Source of the DNA: JAIXRY01 sp031972855
Lineage (GTDB): Bacteria > Patescibacteriota > Minisyncoccia > Phycocordibacterales > UBA9973
Reading direction: 5' to 3'
DNA: 64,000 bases
NCBI GenBank assembly: GCA_031972855.1
Contig: DALYDY010000002.1
Coordinates: 62,001 to 126,000, forward strand
In this document: positions 33,895 through 41,722 of the stretch, in pieces
Layout of the letters: the number at the start of each line of letters is the position of its first letter
Numbering within the stretch: the stretch's first letter is position 1
The notes under the pieces: model-generated
The model's database searches: none
Seen by the model: the letters and a program-made list of their open reading frames with translations, nothing else
Told to the model about the DNA's origin: nothing
Position numbers and translations under genes: made by a program

Positions 33895-35217
33895 ATGTAC
33901 GATATATATAAAAATTTATTGAAAGAATACGTTTCCTTTAAGAGTATTTCTACAGATGAAATATATAAAGAAGAAATGAATAAAACAGTTTCTTGGCTAT
34001 CTCAAACTCTTAAAAAATACAAATTTGAAGTTAAAGTTTGGGAAGGAAAAATTTCTAATCCTGTAGTATTTGCTGAATACACAATTTCAAAAGATGCTGA
34101 AACAATACTTATATACGGTCACTATGATGTACAACCAGCAGAAAAAGAAGATGGTTGGAAAAGTGATCCATTTACTCTTGCTGAATCAAAAGGTAAGCTA
34201 CTTGCTCGTGGAGTAGTAGACAACAAAGGTCAAAACCTTGTTCATATTGTTGCTATTGGAGAACTTATTAAAAATAATGAACTCAAATATAATATCAAGT
34301 TTATGCTTGAAGGTAATGAAGAAACAGCAAATCCTGAGATTGCTGAGATGACAAAGACTCACAAAAAAGAACTGGAGGCAGATTATATTATAATCTCTGA
34401 CGGGGAAATTGTTGGAAGCACACCAACAATAGAAGCATCACTTCGTGGAGGATTTTCTATGAAGGTAATATATACGACAGGTAAGAATAATCTTCACTCA
34501 GGACTTTATGGTGGTGCTGTTCCAAACGCTGGTTATGAACTATCAAAATTTATTGGAACTCTCTATGACAAAAACAATAAAGTTGCAATAAAAGATTTCT
34601 ACAAAGGAGTTATACCTATACCAAAAGATGTTGTAAAAGCCCACAATACACTAATCAAAAGTGAAGCTGCTATGGCAAAAAGTGCTGGTGTAAAAAATCT
34701 AAAAACAGAAAAGGGAATTGATTTCTTTTCTCAAATAGGACTCCGTCCAACAATACAAGTAACAGGTTTTAAAACTGGTTATATTGGCAATGGATATTCA
34801 AATATCGTACCAGCACAAGCAGAAGTAAGACTAAACATTCGTGTTGTAAGCCCTCAAAAGCCAAAAGACGTTTATAATGCAGTACTTAAGCATTTGAAAG
34901 ATTTAACTCCTTCTTATGTTGATATTAAGATTGAACACACAGAATTCAACGATGCTGTGCTAGTAGATACAGAACAAGAAAAAGTAAAAGAGATAACATC
35001 TTATCTTAAGAAATCTTTCAAAAAAGAACCTATTATAAAATATGTTGGTGGAAGCATTCCAATAGTTTCAGATTTTAAGAAAATTCTTGGCGTGGATACA
35101 ATATTAGTATCCCTTGGAAATGATGATTGTAACATGCACGGAGTTGATGAAAATTACACAATTGATTTAGTGAAGAAGGGTTTGGAATTTAGTACAAAAT
35201 TCTTTAGTAAAAAATAA
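33895..35217 (+). CDS. M20-family metallopeptidase (dipeptidase-like)
   Basis: A 440-aa zinc peptidase of the M20/CNDP type. GHYDVQPAEKEDGWKSDPF holds the first metal His and catalytic Asp. LLARGVVDNKGQ holds the bridging Asp. MLEGNEETANP holds the catalytic Glu and a metal Glu. SLGNDDCNMHGVDENY near the C-terminus holds the last metal His. The middle part has the dimerisation (lid) domain with NIVPAQAEVRLNIR. TATAAT at 33882-33887 lies seven bases before the ATG, implying a leaderless transcript. Substrate unknown. Confidence 0.92.
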   Translation: MYDIYKNLLKEYVSFKSISTDEIYKEEMNKTVSWLSQTLKKYKFEVKVWEGKISNPVVFAEYTISKDAETILIYGHYDVQPAEKEDGWKSDPFTLAESKGKLLARGVVDNKGQNLVHIVAIGELIKNNELKYNIKFMLEGNEETANPEIAEMTKTHKKELEADYIIISDGEIVGSTPTIEASLRGGFSMKVIYTTGKNNLHSGLYGGAVPNAGYELSKFIGTLYDKNNKVAIKDFYKGVIPIPKDVVKAHNTLIKSEAAMAKSAGVKNLKTEKGIDFFSQIGLRPTIQVTGFKTGYIGNGYSNIVPAQAEVRLNIRVVSPQKPKDVYNAVLKHLKDLTPSYVDIKIEHTEFNDAVLVDTEQEKVKEITSYLKKSFKKEPIIKYVGGSIPIVSDFKKILGVDTILVSLGNDDCNMHGVDENYTIDLVKKGLEFSTKFFSKK

Positions 35218-35242
35218 AACCCCGAAAATATCGAGGTTTAGG

Positions 35243-35269
35243 AATGACTGGTCACAACCAGTCATTTTT
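35243..35269 (+). terminator. Terminator after the M20 peptidase
   Basis: Perfect 9-bp stem AATGACTGG/CCAGTCATT with a 6-base loop and T5. A weaker hairpin precedes it at 35217-35239. The stem encodes the last codons of the convergent gene. Confidence 0.75.
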
Positions 35270-35470
35270 AATGAATTCATGGTGTACTGTATCACCATAA
35301 TCTTCAGTAAAGAATACATGCTTAGACTCTTTGAACTCCTCACTAAAGAATGAAGTTGAGTTAGCAGAAGAAACATTGTTCTTCATAGAAACTATTTCAG
35401 CTTCAGTGTAATGAACATTTTTTAAAGACGCGTCAGCAATTGGCTGAGTTTTTTTGTAATCATTTTTCAT
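35252..35470 (-). CDS. Small acidic hypothetical protein, 72 aa
   Basis: Begins MKNDYKKTQPIADASLKN and is Ser/Glu/His-rich, without Cys or a membrane segment. It is probably disordered in part. Its end overlaps the M20 terminator. Family unknown. Coding status is supported only by an open frame and a natural start. Confidence 0.45.
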   Translation of the reverse strand: MKNDYKKTQPIADASLKNVHYTEAEIVSMKNNVSSANSTSFFSEEFKESKHVFFTEDYGDTVHHEFIKNDWL

Positions 35471-35509
35471 AACTTTATTATTTAATTTTGGACAGTTTTT
35501 TTAATATAA

Positions 35510-35689
35510 AAGAACAAAGCACTCCTTTTTGTGGAGTGCTTACTGTTATATATATCTTTTTGTCCTAGTATTTTAAGAAAATAGTACGATATATCCAAAA
35601 GTTAACACTCCACGCCAATAAACCATTTCATTGTACGGAAATGGTTATAAGAGACGCGGATTGTTGAACTTCTATTAATCATACTTAAC
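35510..35689 (-). ncRNA. Minus-strand mini-transcript: small RNA or 26-residue peptide mRNA
   Basis: On the minus strand TTGACA (35724-35719), 17 bp and TACACT (35701-35696) form a promoter. A terminator stem AAGCACTCC/GGAGTGCTT (35517-35541) with a T-rich tail closes the unit. In between are a perfect 8-bp hairpin ACCATTTC/GAAATGGT (35622-35644 area) and a 26-codon ORF (35682-35602) beginning MINRSSTIRVSYNHF. No known RNA family is recognised. Confidence 0.4.
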
Positions 35690-35721
35690 TTATTAAGTGT
35701 ATATAATTAATTTAAATATGT

Positions 35722-35751
35722 CAAAAATAAAAAAGCGCTGATTAGCGCTTT
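35722..35751 (-). terminator. Terminator of the frameshifted gene (minus strand)
   Basis: Stem AAAGCGCT/AGCGCTTT (35732-35751) with a 4-base loop, followed on the minus strand by a T-rich run. It overlaps the last codon of the restored frame. Confidence 0.75.
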
Positions 35752-36044
35752 ATATGTAAAGTGACTGTCTCAAAAAATTCATTTCGAGTATAGGCACATT
35801 GACACCTAGAGTGGTTAATTCATCTCTCAAGGTTTCAATCTCAGGTTTAATGTAGAAGAAACTAGGTCCTCCTAGTTCTAAGTCTTTGAGAAGGTTTTGC
35901 AATTTTTTCTTTTTTCTTTCGATAGTAACCTTGTTTAACCTATCAGTTAGGGGTTTTTTCTAAACCTTTTTTTAGTTGAAGTGACTCTATCGACAGTTCT
36001 GGAAGAGTCATTACTTCAACTTCTTTTGTTACTTGTGCACTCAT
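35750..36044 (-). pseudogene. Small orphan gene broken by a one-base frameshift
   Basis: ATG 36044 opens a frame beginning MSAQVTKEVEVMTLPELSIE that stops after 33 codons at TGA 35945-35943. In the +1 frame the sequence continues without interruption as LTDRLNKVTIERKKKKLQNL, then GPSFFYIKPEIETLRDELTT, and stops at 35750, exactly at a terminator. The junction is an A6-C4 run (about 35957-35966). Removing one base there gives a 97-aa helical protein. A perfect consensus promoter precedes it. Frameshift mutation, assembly error and programmed shift are the options. Confidence 0.6.
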
Positions 36045-36071
36045 AATATTTTGTTTTAATTGTCCGTCTAG

Positions 36072-36100
36072 ATTATAAAGTATATAGGAATTAATGTCAA
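36072..36100 (-). promoter_or_regulatory. Perfect-consensus sigma70 promoter of the frameshifted gene
   Basis: On the minus strand TTGACA (36100-36095), exactly 17 bp, TATAAT (36077-36072). Confidence 0.8.
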
Positions 36101-36157
36101 AATATATTAAATGAGTTATTATTTTGTAAATACATATAAAAAAGATAAAATACCTAT

Positions 36158-36919
36158 ATGTCATTTGCTGTAAAAACAGCCACATTTGAGGGACCTCTCG
36201 ATCTTTTGCTTGATCTAATAGAAAAGCGAAAGCTTTTTGTTGGTGAAGTTTCTCTTTCTCAAGTCACAGACGATTATTTGAAATATGTTTCAAGTCTCAC
36301 TACAGAATCCCTAGAAGAAAAGACAAACTTTCTTCTAGTTGCTACAACCCTTATCCTTATCAAGTCTCGCGCACTTTTACCAAATCTTGAGCTTACAGAA
36401 GAAGAATCAAAGGAAGTGGTGGAGCTCGAAGGAAGACTTGATAGATACTCTCACGTGAAGACTGCTTCTAAATATATTCAAGAGCGCTTCGGAAAATACA
36501 AATTATTTGGTGGACCAAAAGAAAGAAACAAGACGGAAATAAAATTTAGATTTGACGAAAGACTCACAACAGAACTCTTAAAAGATCTAGCAAACGAAGT
36601 CTTGAAGAATATTCCAAAAGAAGAACCTGAACTTCCAAAAGTAAAAGCGGAGAAAGTTATGAGTATAGAGGAAATGATAACAAGTTTTGAGACGAGAATA
36701 ATGGAGGCAGCTCAAACATCATTTAGAAAACTCACAGGTCACAATGGAAAAGTATTTTCAAAACAAGAACGCACATTGGTCATAGTTTCATTCCTTGCTA
36801 TGCTTGAATTAGTAAGACAAGGAATAGTAAATGTTGTTCAAGATAATCATTTCGATGATATTTTAATAGAAAAACAAGACAAAGAAGAGTTTAATCAAGA
36901 AAAATCTTATGAAGAATAG
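36158..36919 (+). CDS. scpA: Segregation and condensation protein A
   Basis: A 253-aa kleisin that bridges SMC heads for chromosome condensation. The N-terminal FEGPLDLLLDLIEKRKL is the ScpA hallmark that binds the SMC neck. The middle contains VATTLILIKSRALLPNLEL. The C-terminal winged helix is in ERTLVIVSFLAMLELVRQGIVNVVQDNHFDDI. TAAAAT (36146-36151) lies six bases before the ATG. It overlaps scpB by 11 bases, so stoichiometric expression is likely. Confidence 0.95.
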   Translation: MSFAVKTATFEGPLDLLLDLIEKRKLFVGEVSLSQVTDDYLKYVSSLTTESLEEKTNFLLVATTLILIKSRALLPNLELTEEESKEVVELEGRLDRYSHVKTASKYIQERFGKYKLFGGPKERNKTEIKFRFDERLTTELLKDLANEVLKNIPKEEPELPKVKAEKVMSIEEMITSFETRIMEAAQTSFRKLTGHNGKVFSKQERTLVIVSFLAMLELVRQGIVNVVQDNHFDDILIEKQDKEEFNQEKSYEE

Positions 36920-37430
36920 TTCAAAAATAGAAGCAATACTTTTTATAGAGAGTGAACCATTTGCAATAAAAAAACTTGCAGATATTTTGGAAATTTCAAA
37001 AGAGGAAGTAGATGAAGCAATATTGGAATTAAAAAATGACCTAGAAGGACGTGGGCTTGTATTAATAGAAAACAATGATCATATAGTACTCAAGACTCAT
37101 CCTGATATGAGTGACTTACTCATGAAGATCCAAAAAGACGAGGTTGAAAAAGAACTCACAAAATCAGCTCTCGAAACATTATCCATTATTTGTTACCATC
37201 AAAAAGCTACAAAGTCAGAGATAGACTATATTCGTGGAGTAAACAGTGCCATATCTCTTCGTACGCTCACAATACGAGGTCTCATAGAGAAAAAACAGGA
37301 AGGGAAGAATAATTATTACACACCGTCTATTGACCTTCTTTCATCTCTTGGTATTACAGACAAGACTCAATTACAAGACTTTGAACAACTCTCAAAAAGT
37401 ATTGCTGGTATAATAGAAAAACCAGAATAA
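36909..37430 (+). CDS. scpB: Segregation and condensation protein B
   Basis: A 173-aa partner of ScpA, made of two winged-helix domains. KIEAILFIESEPFAIKKLAD is the N-terminal signature. TKSALETLSIICYHQKATKS followed by IRGVNSAISLRTLTIRGLIE is the conserved C-terminal core. It overlaps scpA by 11 bases and is followed eight bases later by mraY, so chromosome-condensation and cell-wall genes share one operon. Confidence 0.95.
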   Translation: MKNSSKIEAILFIESEPFAIKKLADILEISKEEVDEAILELKNDLEGRGLVLIENNDHIVLKTHPDMSDLLMKIQKDEVEKELTKSALETLSIICYHQKATKSEIDYIRGVNSAISLRTLTIRGLIEKKQEGKNNYYTPSIDLLSSLGITDKTQLQDFEQLSKSIAGIIEKPE

Positions 37431-37438
37431 TTATATAT

Positions 37439-38491
37439 ATGTCAAACGCACTAAAAATCCTAATCCCACTCGTAAGTTCATTCTTCATAGGTTTTATTAT
37501 TACTCCAATACTTACAAAATATTTTTATAAATTTAGACTTTGGAAAAGAAGTTCTCGTTCTAACGCATCTGTTTCAAAAGAATTCCAAGATGTTCACAAT
37601 GAAAAAGAAGAGCTGAAGACTCCACGTGTTGGAGGTATTATCATATGGCTTTCTGTTTTGATAACAATACTTCTCATTGCTCTTATAGAACAGATATTTC
37701 CTAGTGAAATAACAAGTAAATTAAATTTTCTAAGTCGTAGTCAGACTCTTATACCTCTTGGGACACTGGTGTTGGGAGGACTTCTTGGGTTGTTTGATGA
37801 TCTTGCTCAAGTTTTCGCATCCAATTCTTATGGTGCAGACGCACTTTCAAATCGTAGAGTAAAGATTGCAATCATAATAGCAATGAGTCTTCTTATTGGT
37901 ATCTGGTTTGTATTGAAGCTTGATCAAGCAAGTATTTTTGTACCATTTATTGGAGATGTTCCTCTTGGATTAATGTTTATACCATTCTTCATACTTGTAA
38001 CCCTCGCTGTGTTTTCTTCAAGTATTATAGACGGGATGGATGGTCTTTCTGGAGGTGTTCTTCTACCTATTTTTGCATCATATACACTCATAGCCTATAC
38101 AAACAACCAGATAGACCTCGCGGCTTTCTCGTCTGTCGTTACTGGATCTATTCTTGTATTTCTTTGGTTTAATATTCCACCAGCAAGATTTTATATGGGA
38201 GAAACAGGAATGCTCGGCCTCACACTTCTTTTGTCTGTTATAGCATTTCTTACTGACGCTGTTTTTGTACTTCCAATCATAGCTCTGCCTCTAGTCGCAA
38301 CAAGTCTTTCAGCTATCTTGCAAATCTATTCATACAAATATCGCAACAAAAAAAGAATTTTCTTAGTCGCTCCACTTCATCATCATTTCGAAGCAAAAGG
38401 ATGGTCTCGCGCAAAAGTTACAATGAGATATTGGATAGTGTCTATAGCTTGCTCTGCTTTTGGAACAATTATTTATTTGATGACTAAATAA
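37439..38491 (+). CDS. mraY: Phospho-MurNAc-pentapeptide transferase MraY
   Basis: A 350-aa ten-helix membrane enzyme that makes lipid I at the inner face of the membrane. Motifs: TPRVGGI near residue 62, the Mg2+ ligand GLLGLFDDLAQ, the catalytic IIDGMDGLSGG, the FYMGETGMLGL loop, and the PLHHHFE histidine loop near the C-terminus. The HHHFE motif separates MraY from WecA-type enzymes. Third gene of the scpA-scpB-mraY-ftsW-murG operon. Confidence 0.94.
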   Translation: MSNALKILIPLVSSFFIGFIITPILTKYFYKFRLWKRSSRSNASVSKEFQDVHNEKEELKTPRVGGIIIWLSVLITILLIALIEQIFPSEITSKLNFLSRSQTLIPLGTLVLGGLLGLFDDLAQVFASNSYGADALSNRRVKIAIIIAMSLLIGIWFVLKLDQASIFVPFIGDVPLGLMFIPFFILVTLAVFSSSIIDGMDGLSGGVLLPIFASYTLIAYTNNQIDLAAFSSVVTGSILVFLWFNIPPARFYMGETGMLGLTLLLSVIAFLTDAVFVLPIIALPLVATSLSAILQIYSYKYRNKKRIFLVAPLHHHFEAKGWSRAKVTMRYWIVSIACSAFGTIIYLMTK

Positions 38492-38493
38492 TT

Positions 38494-39615
38494 ATGAAGA
38501 AAGAAGTACATTTTGATAAATTTTTCTTCGGTATAATAATCACACTGCTTTTGGTAGGATTATTTATATTCGTATCAGCCTCTCTTGGAATTCTCGCAAA
38601 AAATACTGAGAAATTTTATCAAGTACTCTTTAGTCAGCTAGTTCTTGGATTTGGATTGGGAGGAATAGGAATGTATGTTTCTTCAAGAATAAATTACAAA
38701 GTTTGGAGAAAGTATGCATTTTATATTTTTATTGCTTCAATTCTAATAACAGCAGCGGTCTTCATACCAGGACTTGGATTCTCACACGGAGGCGCTAGAC
38801 GTTGGCTTGATATAGGACCTGTTTCTTTTCAGCCAGCCGAACTCTTGAAAATCTGTTTTGTAATATATTTTGCAGGGTGGCTTTCTTGGGTAAAAGGAAA
38901 GGTGACTGATTTTCGCTTTGGTATACTGCCTCTACTTTTTCTGCTTGGAATAATCGCTTTGGTACTTTTCAAGCAACCAGACACAAAGAGTTTTATTCTT
39001 ATGGCGATATCTGCATTCTCTATGCTCATAGTAGCGGGTGTAAAATGGAAACAAATCACCATTGCAGGCGTGATAATAGTAGGAGGTCTTATTTGTCTTT
39101 CTTTCTTTACTCCATATCTAAAAGACCGCGTAAAAACTTTTATAGATCAAAATCGTGACCCATCAGGTTCTTCTTACCAACTTCAACAATCCCTGATTGC
39201 TATTGGTTCAGGTGGAATTACAGGACGCGGATTTGGACAAAGTATTCAAAAGTTTAGTTATCTTCCAGAACCACAAGGCGACTCAATCTTCGCTGTTGTA
39301 GGGGAAGAATTCGGTTTTATAGGAAGTACACTTCTTATAGCTTTATATGTTGCTTTTGCTTCGCGAGGACTTCGAATAGCCAACAATGCTCCAGATCAAT
39401 TCTCTCAGCTACTCGTCACAGGGCTTATAATACTGCTCACAGCTCAATCTTTCATGAATATTGCTTCTATTACAGGCCTATTTCCTCTGACGGGAGTACC
39501 TTTAGTCTTCGTATCGCAAGGTGGAACATCTCTCATGTTTGCACTCTTTGCTATAGGAATCATTCTTCAAGTATCAAGACACCAAGGTAAGGTATCCACG
39601 ACACCAAAAGCTTAG
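38494..39615 (+). CDS. ftsW: Septal SEDS-family glycosyltransferase FtsW
   Basis: A 373-aa SEDS protein with about ten membrane helices, polymerising lipid II at the septum. GGARRWLDIGPVSFQPAEL is the diagnostic extracellular/helix motif, and QQSLIAIGSGGITGRGFGQS and LPEPQGDSIFAVVGEEFGFIG contain the catalytic loop and Asp. Placement between mraY and murG favours FtsW over RodA. It starts two bases after mraY. Confidence 0.93.
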   Translation: MKKEVHFDKFFFGIIITLLLVGLFIFVSASLGILAKNTEKFYQVLFSQLVLGFGLGGIGMYVSSRINYKVWRKYAFYIFIASILITAAVFIPGLGFSHGGARRWLDIGPVSFQPAELLKICFVIYFAGWLSWVKGKVTDFRFGILPLLFLLGIIALVLFKQPDTKSFILMAISAFSMLIVAGVKWKQITIAGVIIVGGLICLSFFTPYLKDRVKTFIDQNRDPSGSSYQLQQSLIAIGSGGITGRGFGQSIQKFSYLPEPQGDSIFAVVGEEFGFIGSTLLIALYVAFASRGLRIANNAPDQFSQLLVTGLIILLTAQSFMNIASITGLFPLTGVPLVFVSQGGTSLMFALFAIGIILQVSRHQGKVSTTPKA

Positions 39616-39635
39616 AATAGGTTATAATATATATT

Positions 39636-40769
39636 ATGCGTATTTTATTTACAGGAGGAGGTACTGGAGGACATTTTTATCCTATAATTGCTGTTGCCGA
39701 AAAAACAAGTGAAGTAATTTCAAACAGGAAGATTTTAGGAGCAAAGTTGTACTTTATGTCCAACTCTCCTTATGACAAAAAAGCTCTTGCTGACAACAAT
39801 ATAAAATATATTTATTCACCAGCAGGTAAGCTTCGTATTTATTTTTCTCTAAAAACAATTATTGAAGTAATAAAAATAGGGTTTGGACTCATTACAGCGA
39901 CAGTAAAAATGTTTTTCATTTATCCTGATGTTATTTTTTCAAAAGGAGGATACGGATCTGTTCCAGCATTGTTTGCTGCAAGAATTCTTCGTATACCAGT
40001 CATTATTCATGAATCAGACTCTTTTCCCGGACGCGTTACTCTTTGGTCTGCAAAATTCGCAAAGAAAATCGCGATATCATATCAAGAAGCAAGTGTTTTC
40101 TTCAAAGAATATGAAGAAAAGGTTGCTTGGACCGGACAACCTATCCGCAAAGAGATTCTTCACCCTATCAAAGAGGGGGCAAATGAATTCTTGGGATTAA
40201 ACAAAGATATACCTACAATATTTATAATAGGAGGATCAACAGGTGCTGTTACAATAAATGACGCTGTGTTAAACATACTTCCAGAACTATTAGAAAAATA
40301 TCAAATCATTCATCAGATAGGTAAGAATAATGTTGCGGATGTAGAAATGAGATTAAAAGTTATTCTTGAAGAAAATCCAAACAAAGACCGCTATAAACCC
40401 ATGGGATGGATAAATCCATTAACAATGAAAATGTCTGCTGGAGTAGCTGATCTAGTAATATCTCGTGCAGGGTCAACAATATTTGAACTTGCAACATGGG
40501 GTATTCCATCTATTATTATTCCAATACCAGAAGAAATCTCTCGTGATCAAAAGAAAAATGCTTTTGCATATGCTCGTGCAGGTGGATGTATAGTCCTAGA
40601 ACAAAACAACATAACTCCAAGTGTGTTTTTAAGTACAATAGAAAGCATTATAGATAATCCTGAAAAAAGTTCTGAATTAAAACTAGCAGCAAAGAGATTC
40701 GCTAGAGGAGAAGCATCGCAAACAATAGCTGAAGAAATCGTAGATGTAGCAATGAGTCACTACAGATAA
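39636..40769 (+). CDS. murG: Lipid II synthase MurG
   Basis: A 377-aa GT-B glycosyltransferase that adds GlcNAc to lipid I. The N-terminal TGGGTGGHFYPIIAVAE is the G-loop, with a second loop at FSKGGYGSVPALFAA. The C-terminal UDP-GlcNAc site is seen as IIGGSTGAVTIN and VISRAGSTIFELATWGIPSI. It has its own TATAAT (39623-39628) seven bases before the ATG, so it can also be transcribed independently of the scp-mra operon. Confidence 0.95.
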   Translation: MRILFTGGGTGGHFYPIIAVAEKTSEVISNRKILGAKLYFMSNSPYDKKALADNNIKYIYSPAGKLRIYFSLKTIIEVIKIGFGLITATVKMFFIYPDVIFSKGGYGSVPALFAARILRIPVIIHESDSFPGRVTLWSAKFAKKIAISYQEASVFFKEYEEKVAWTGQPIRKEILHPIKEGANEFLGLNKDIPTIFIIGGSTGAVTINDAVLNILPELLEKYQIIHQIGKNNVADVEMRLKVILEENPNKDRYKPMGWINPLTMKMSAGVADLVISRAGSTIFELATWGIPSIIIPIPEEISRDQKKNAFAYARAGGCIVLEQNNITPSVFLSTIESIIDNPEKSSELKLAAKRFARGEASQTIAEEIVDVAMSHYR

Positions 40770-40774
40770 AAACA

Positions 40775-40815
40775 AAAAATGGGTTTACCTCTGACAGGAA
40801 GGTAAACCCATTTTT
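40775..40815. terminator. Bidirectional terminator after murG
   Basis: Perfect 15-bp stem AAAAATGGGTTTACC/GGTAAACCCATTTTT with an 11-base loop. The convergent gene ends at 40820. Confidence 0.88.
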
Positions 40816-40819
40816 AGGA

Positions 40820-41392
40820 TTAAGCAATCTTAACCCTAACTTTCTTTTTATTTTTAAAATAAGACAAATACAATCTAACATCAAACCATACAAGAACGGT
40901 AGATATTAAGAATAGTATCGTTCCTACAATATATGGAGGAATTTCTGGAGCGATTTCGTTGTTTCCATTTTTCAATATCAACAACAAGTGAACAGTACTC
41001 GCTAAAACAATAATTGCTGAGACAAAGTACCATAGATACAAGACGGCTTTTTTAATTAATTTAAAAAAGAGAGAAGAAAGTCTTCTGTCTGAAATAAATT
41101 TGTTTAAAGCTTCTTCGATTTCTTTATTTTGTTCAAGAATAAGAACTCCTTTATTTTCAAGTTTCATCTTTGCTTTTTTTGAGATCCTGTCAAGATCCCA
41201 AGTTTCAATCCCATTCTCATCTCTTGGAAAAGTGATAATAATAGAACTGGTGGTAGGTGAGTGTTCAACTTTTGTTCCTCTCGGAAATTTCCCGAAGAAA
41301 TGAAGTTGTTGTTTTAATCTCTCTGATGGTTCTAACATTGTATAAGCAATGTATATGAACACGGCAATCGAAAAAATAATTAAGACTCCCAT
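40820..41392 (-). CDS. Membrane protein with central soluble domain, 190 aa
   Basis: An N-terminal transmembrane helix (about 1-18), a soluble stretch with ERLKQQLHFFGKFPRGTKVE, then two C-terminal helices (about 115-135 and 148-170) and a basic tail FKNKKKVRVKIA. Start 41392 is used because the in-frame ATG at 41434 lies upstream of the -10 box. Family unknown. The Lys-rich helical segment RISKKAKMKLENKGVL suggests peripheral membrane contact. Confidence 0.55.
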   Translation of the reverse strand: MGVLIIFSIAVFIYIAYTMLEPSERLKQQLHFFGKFPRGTKVEHSPTTSSIIITFPRDENGIETWDLDRISKKAKMKLENKGVLILEQNKEIEEALNKFISDRRLSSLFFKLIKKAVLYLWYFVSAIIVLASTVHLLLILKNGNNEIAPEIPPYIVGTILFLISTVLVWFDVRLYLSYFKNKKKVRVKIA

Positions 41393-41420
41393 AGTTTTAT
41401 TTGTTTTTTTGTTCAAACAT

Positions 41421-41450
41421 ATTATATCACACAATATATCAATATGTCAA
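41421..41450 (-). promoter_or_regulatory. Minus-strand promoter of the 190-aa membrane protein gene
   Basis: TTGACA (41450-41445), 18 bp, TATAAT (41426-41421) on the minus strand, with a leader of about 28 bases. Confidence 0.65.
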
Positions 41451-41457
41451 TATATAA

Positions 41458-41522
41458 AACAAAGCCCGGAATTCAAATGAATTCCGGGTGATGGAGAACT
41501 AAAAAATTGATTACAAAATCTA
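41458..41522 (-). ncRNA. Possible 65-nt small RNA in the murG-gltX gap
   Basis: On the minus strand TTTACA (41557-41552), 17 bp and TATAAT (41534-41529) precede a short stretch ending in a 10-bp hairpin CCCGGAATTC/GAATTCCGGG (around 41465-41488) with a CTTTGTTTT tail. No start codon fits inside. It may be a very short RNA or simply an insulating terminator. Confidence 0.35.
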
Positions 41523-41565
41523 TAAATAATTATACGCATATTTATTCAAAATGTAAATAAATAAC

Positions 41566-41597
41566 GCCAGGCCCTTTTCAGGTCCTGGCGCGTTGAA
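41566..41597 (-). terminator. Second hairpin terminator in the murG-gltX gap
   Basis: CGCCAGG/CCTGGCG stem extended by AAC/GTT, followed on the minus strand by TTATTTATTT. What it terminates is unclear. A TACAAT box lies upstream on the minus strand near 41671, leaving about 90 noncoding bases. Confidence 0.45.
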
Positions 41598-41722
41598 CAA
41601 AAAAAACAGTAATAAAAATTGCTTTAAAAACAAAAGCTATTTTATACCACCTTTCGCTATTGATTGTACCACATCAAGACATATAACGCATTTTGTGGAA
41701 ATCTGCTAGAATATATTTACTT

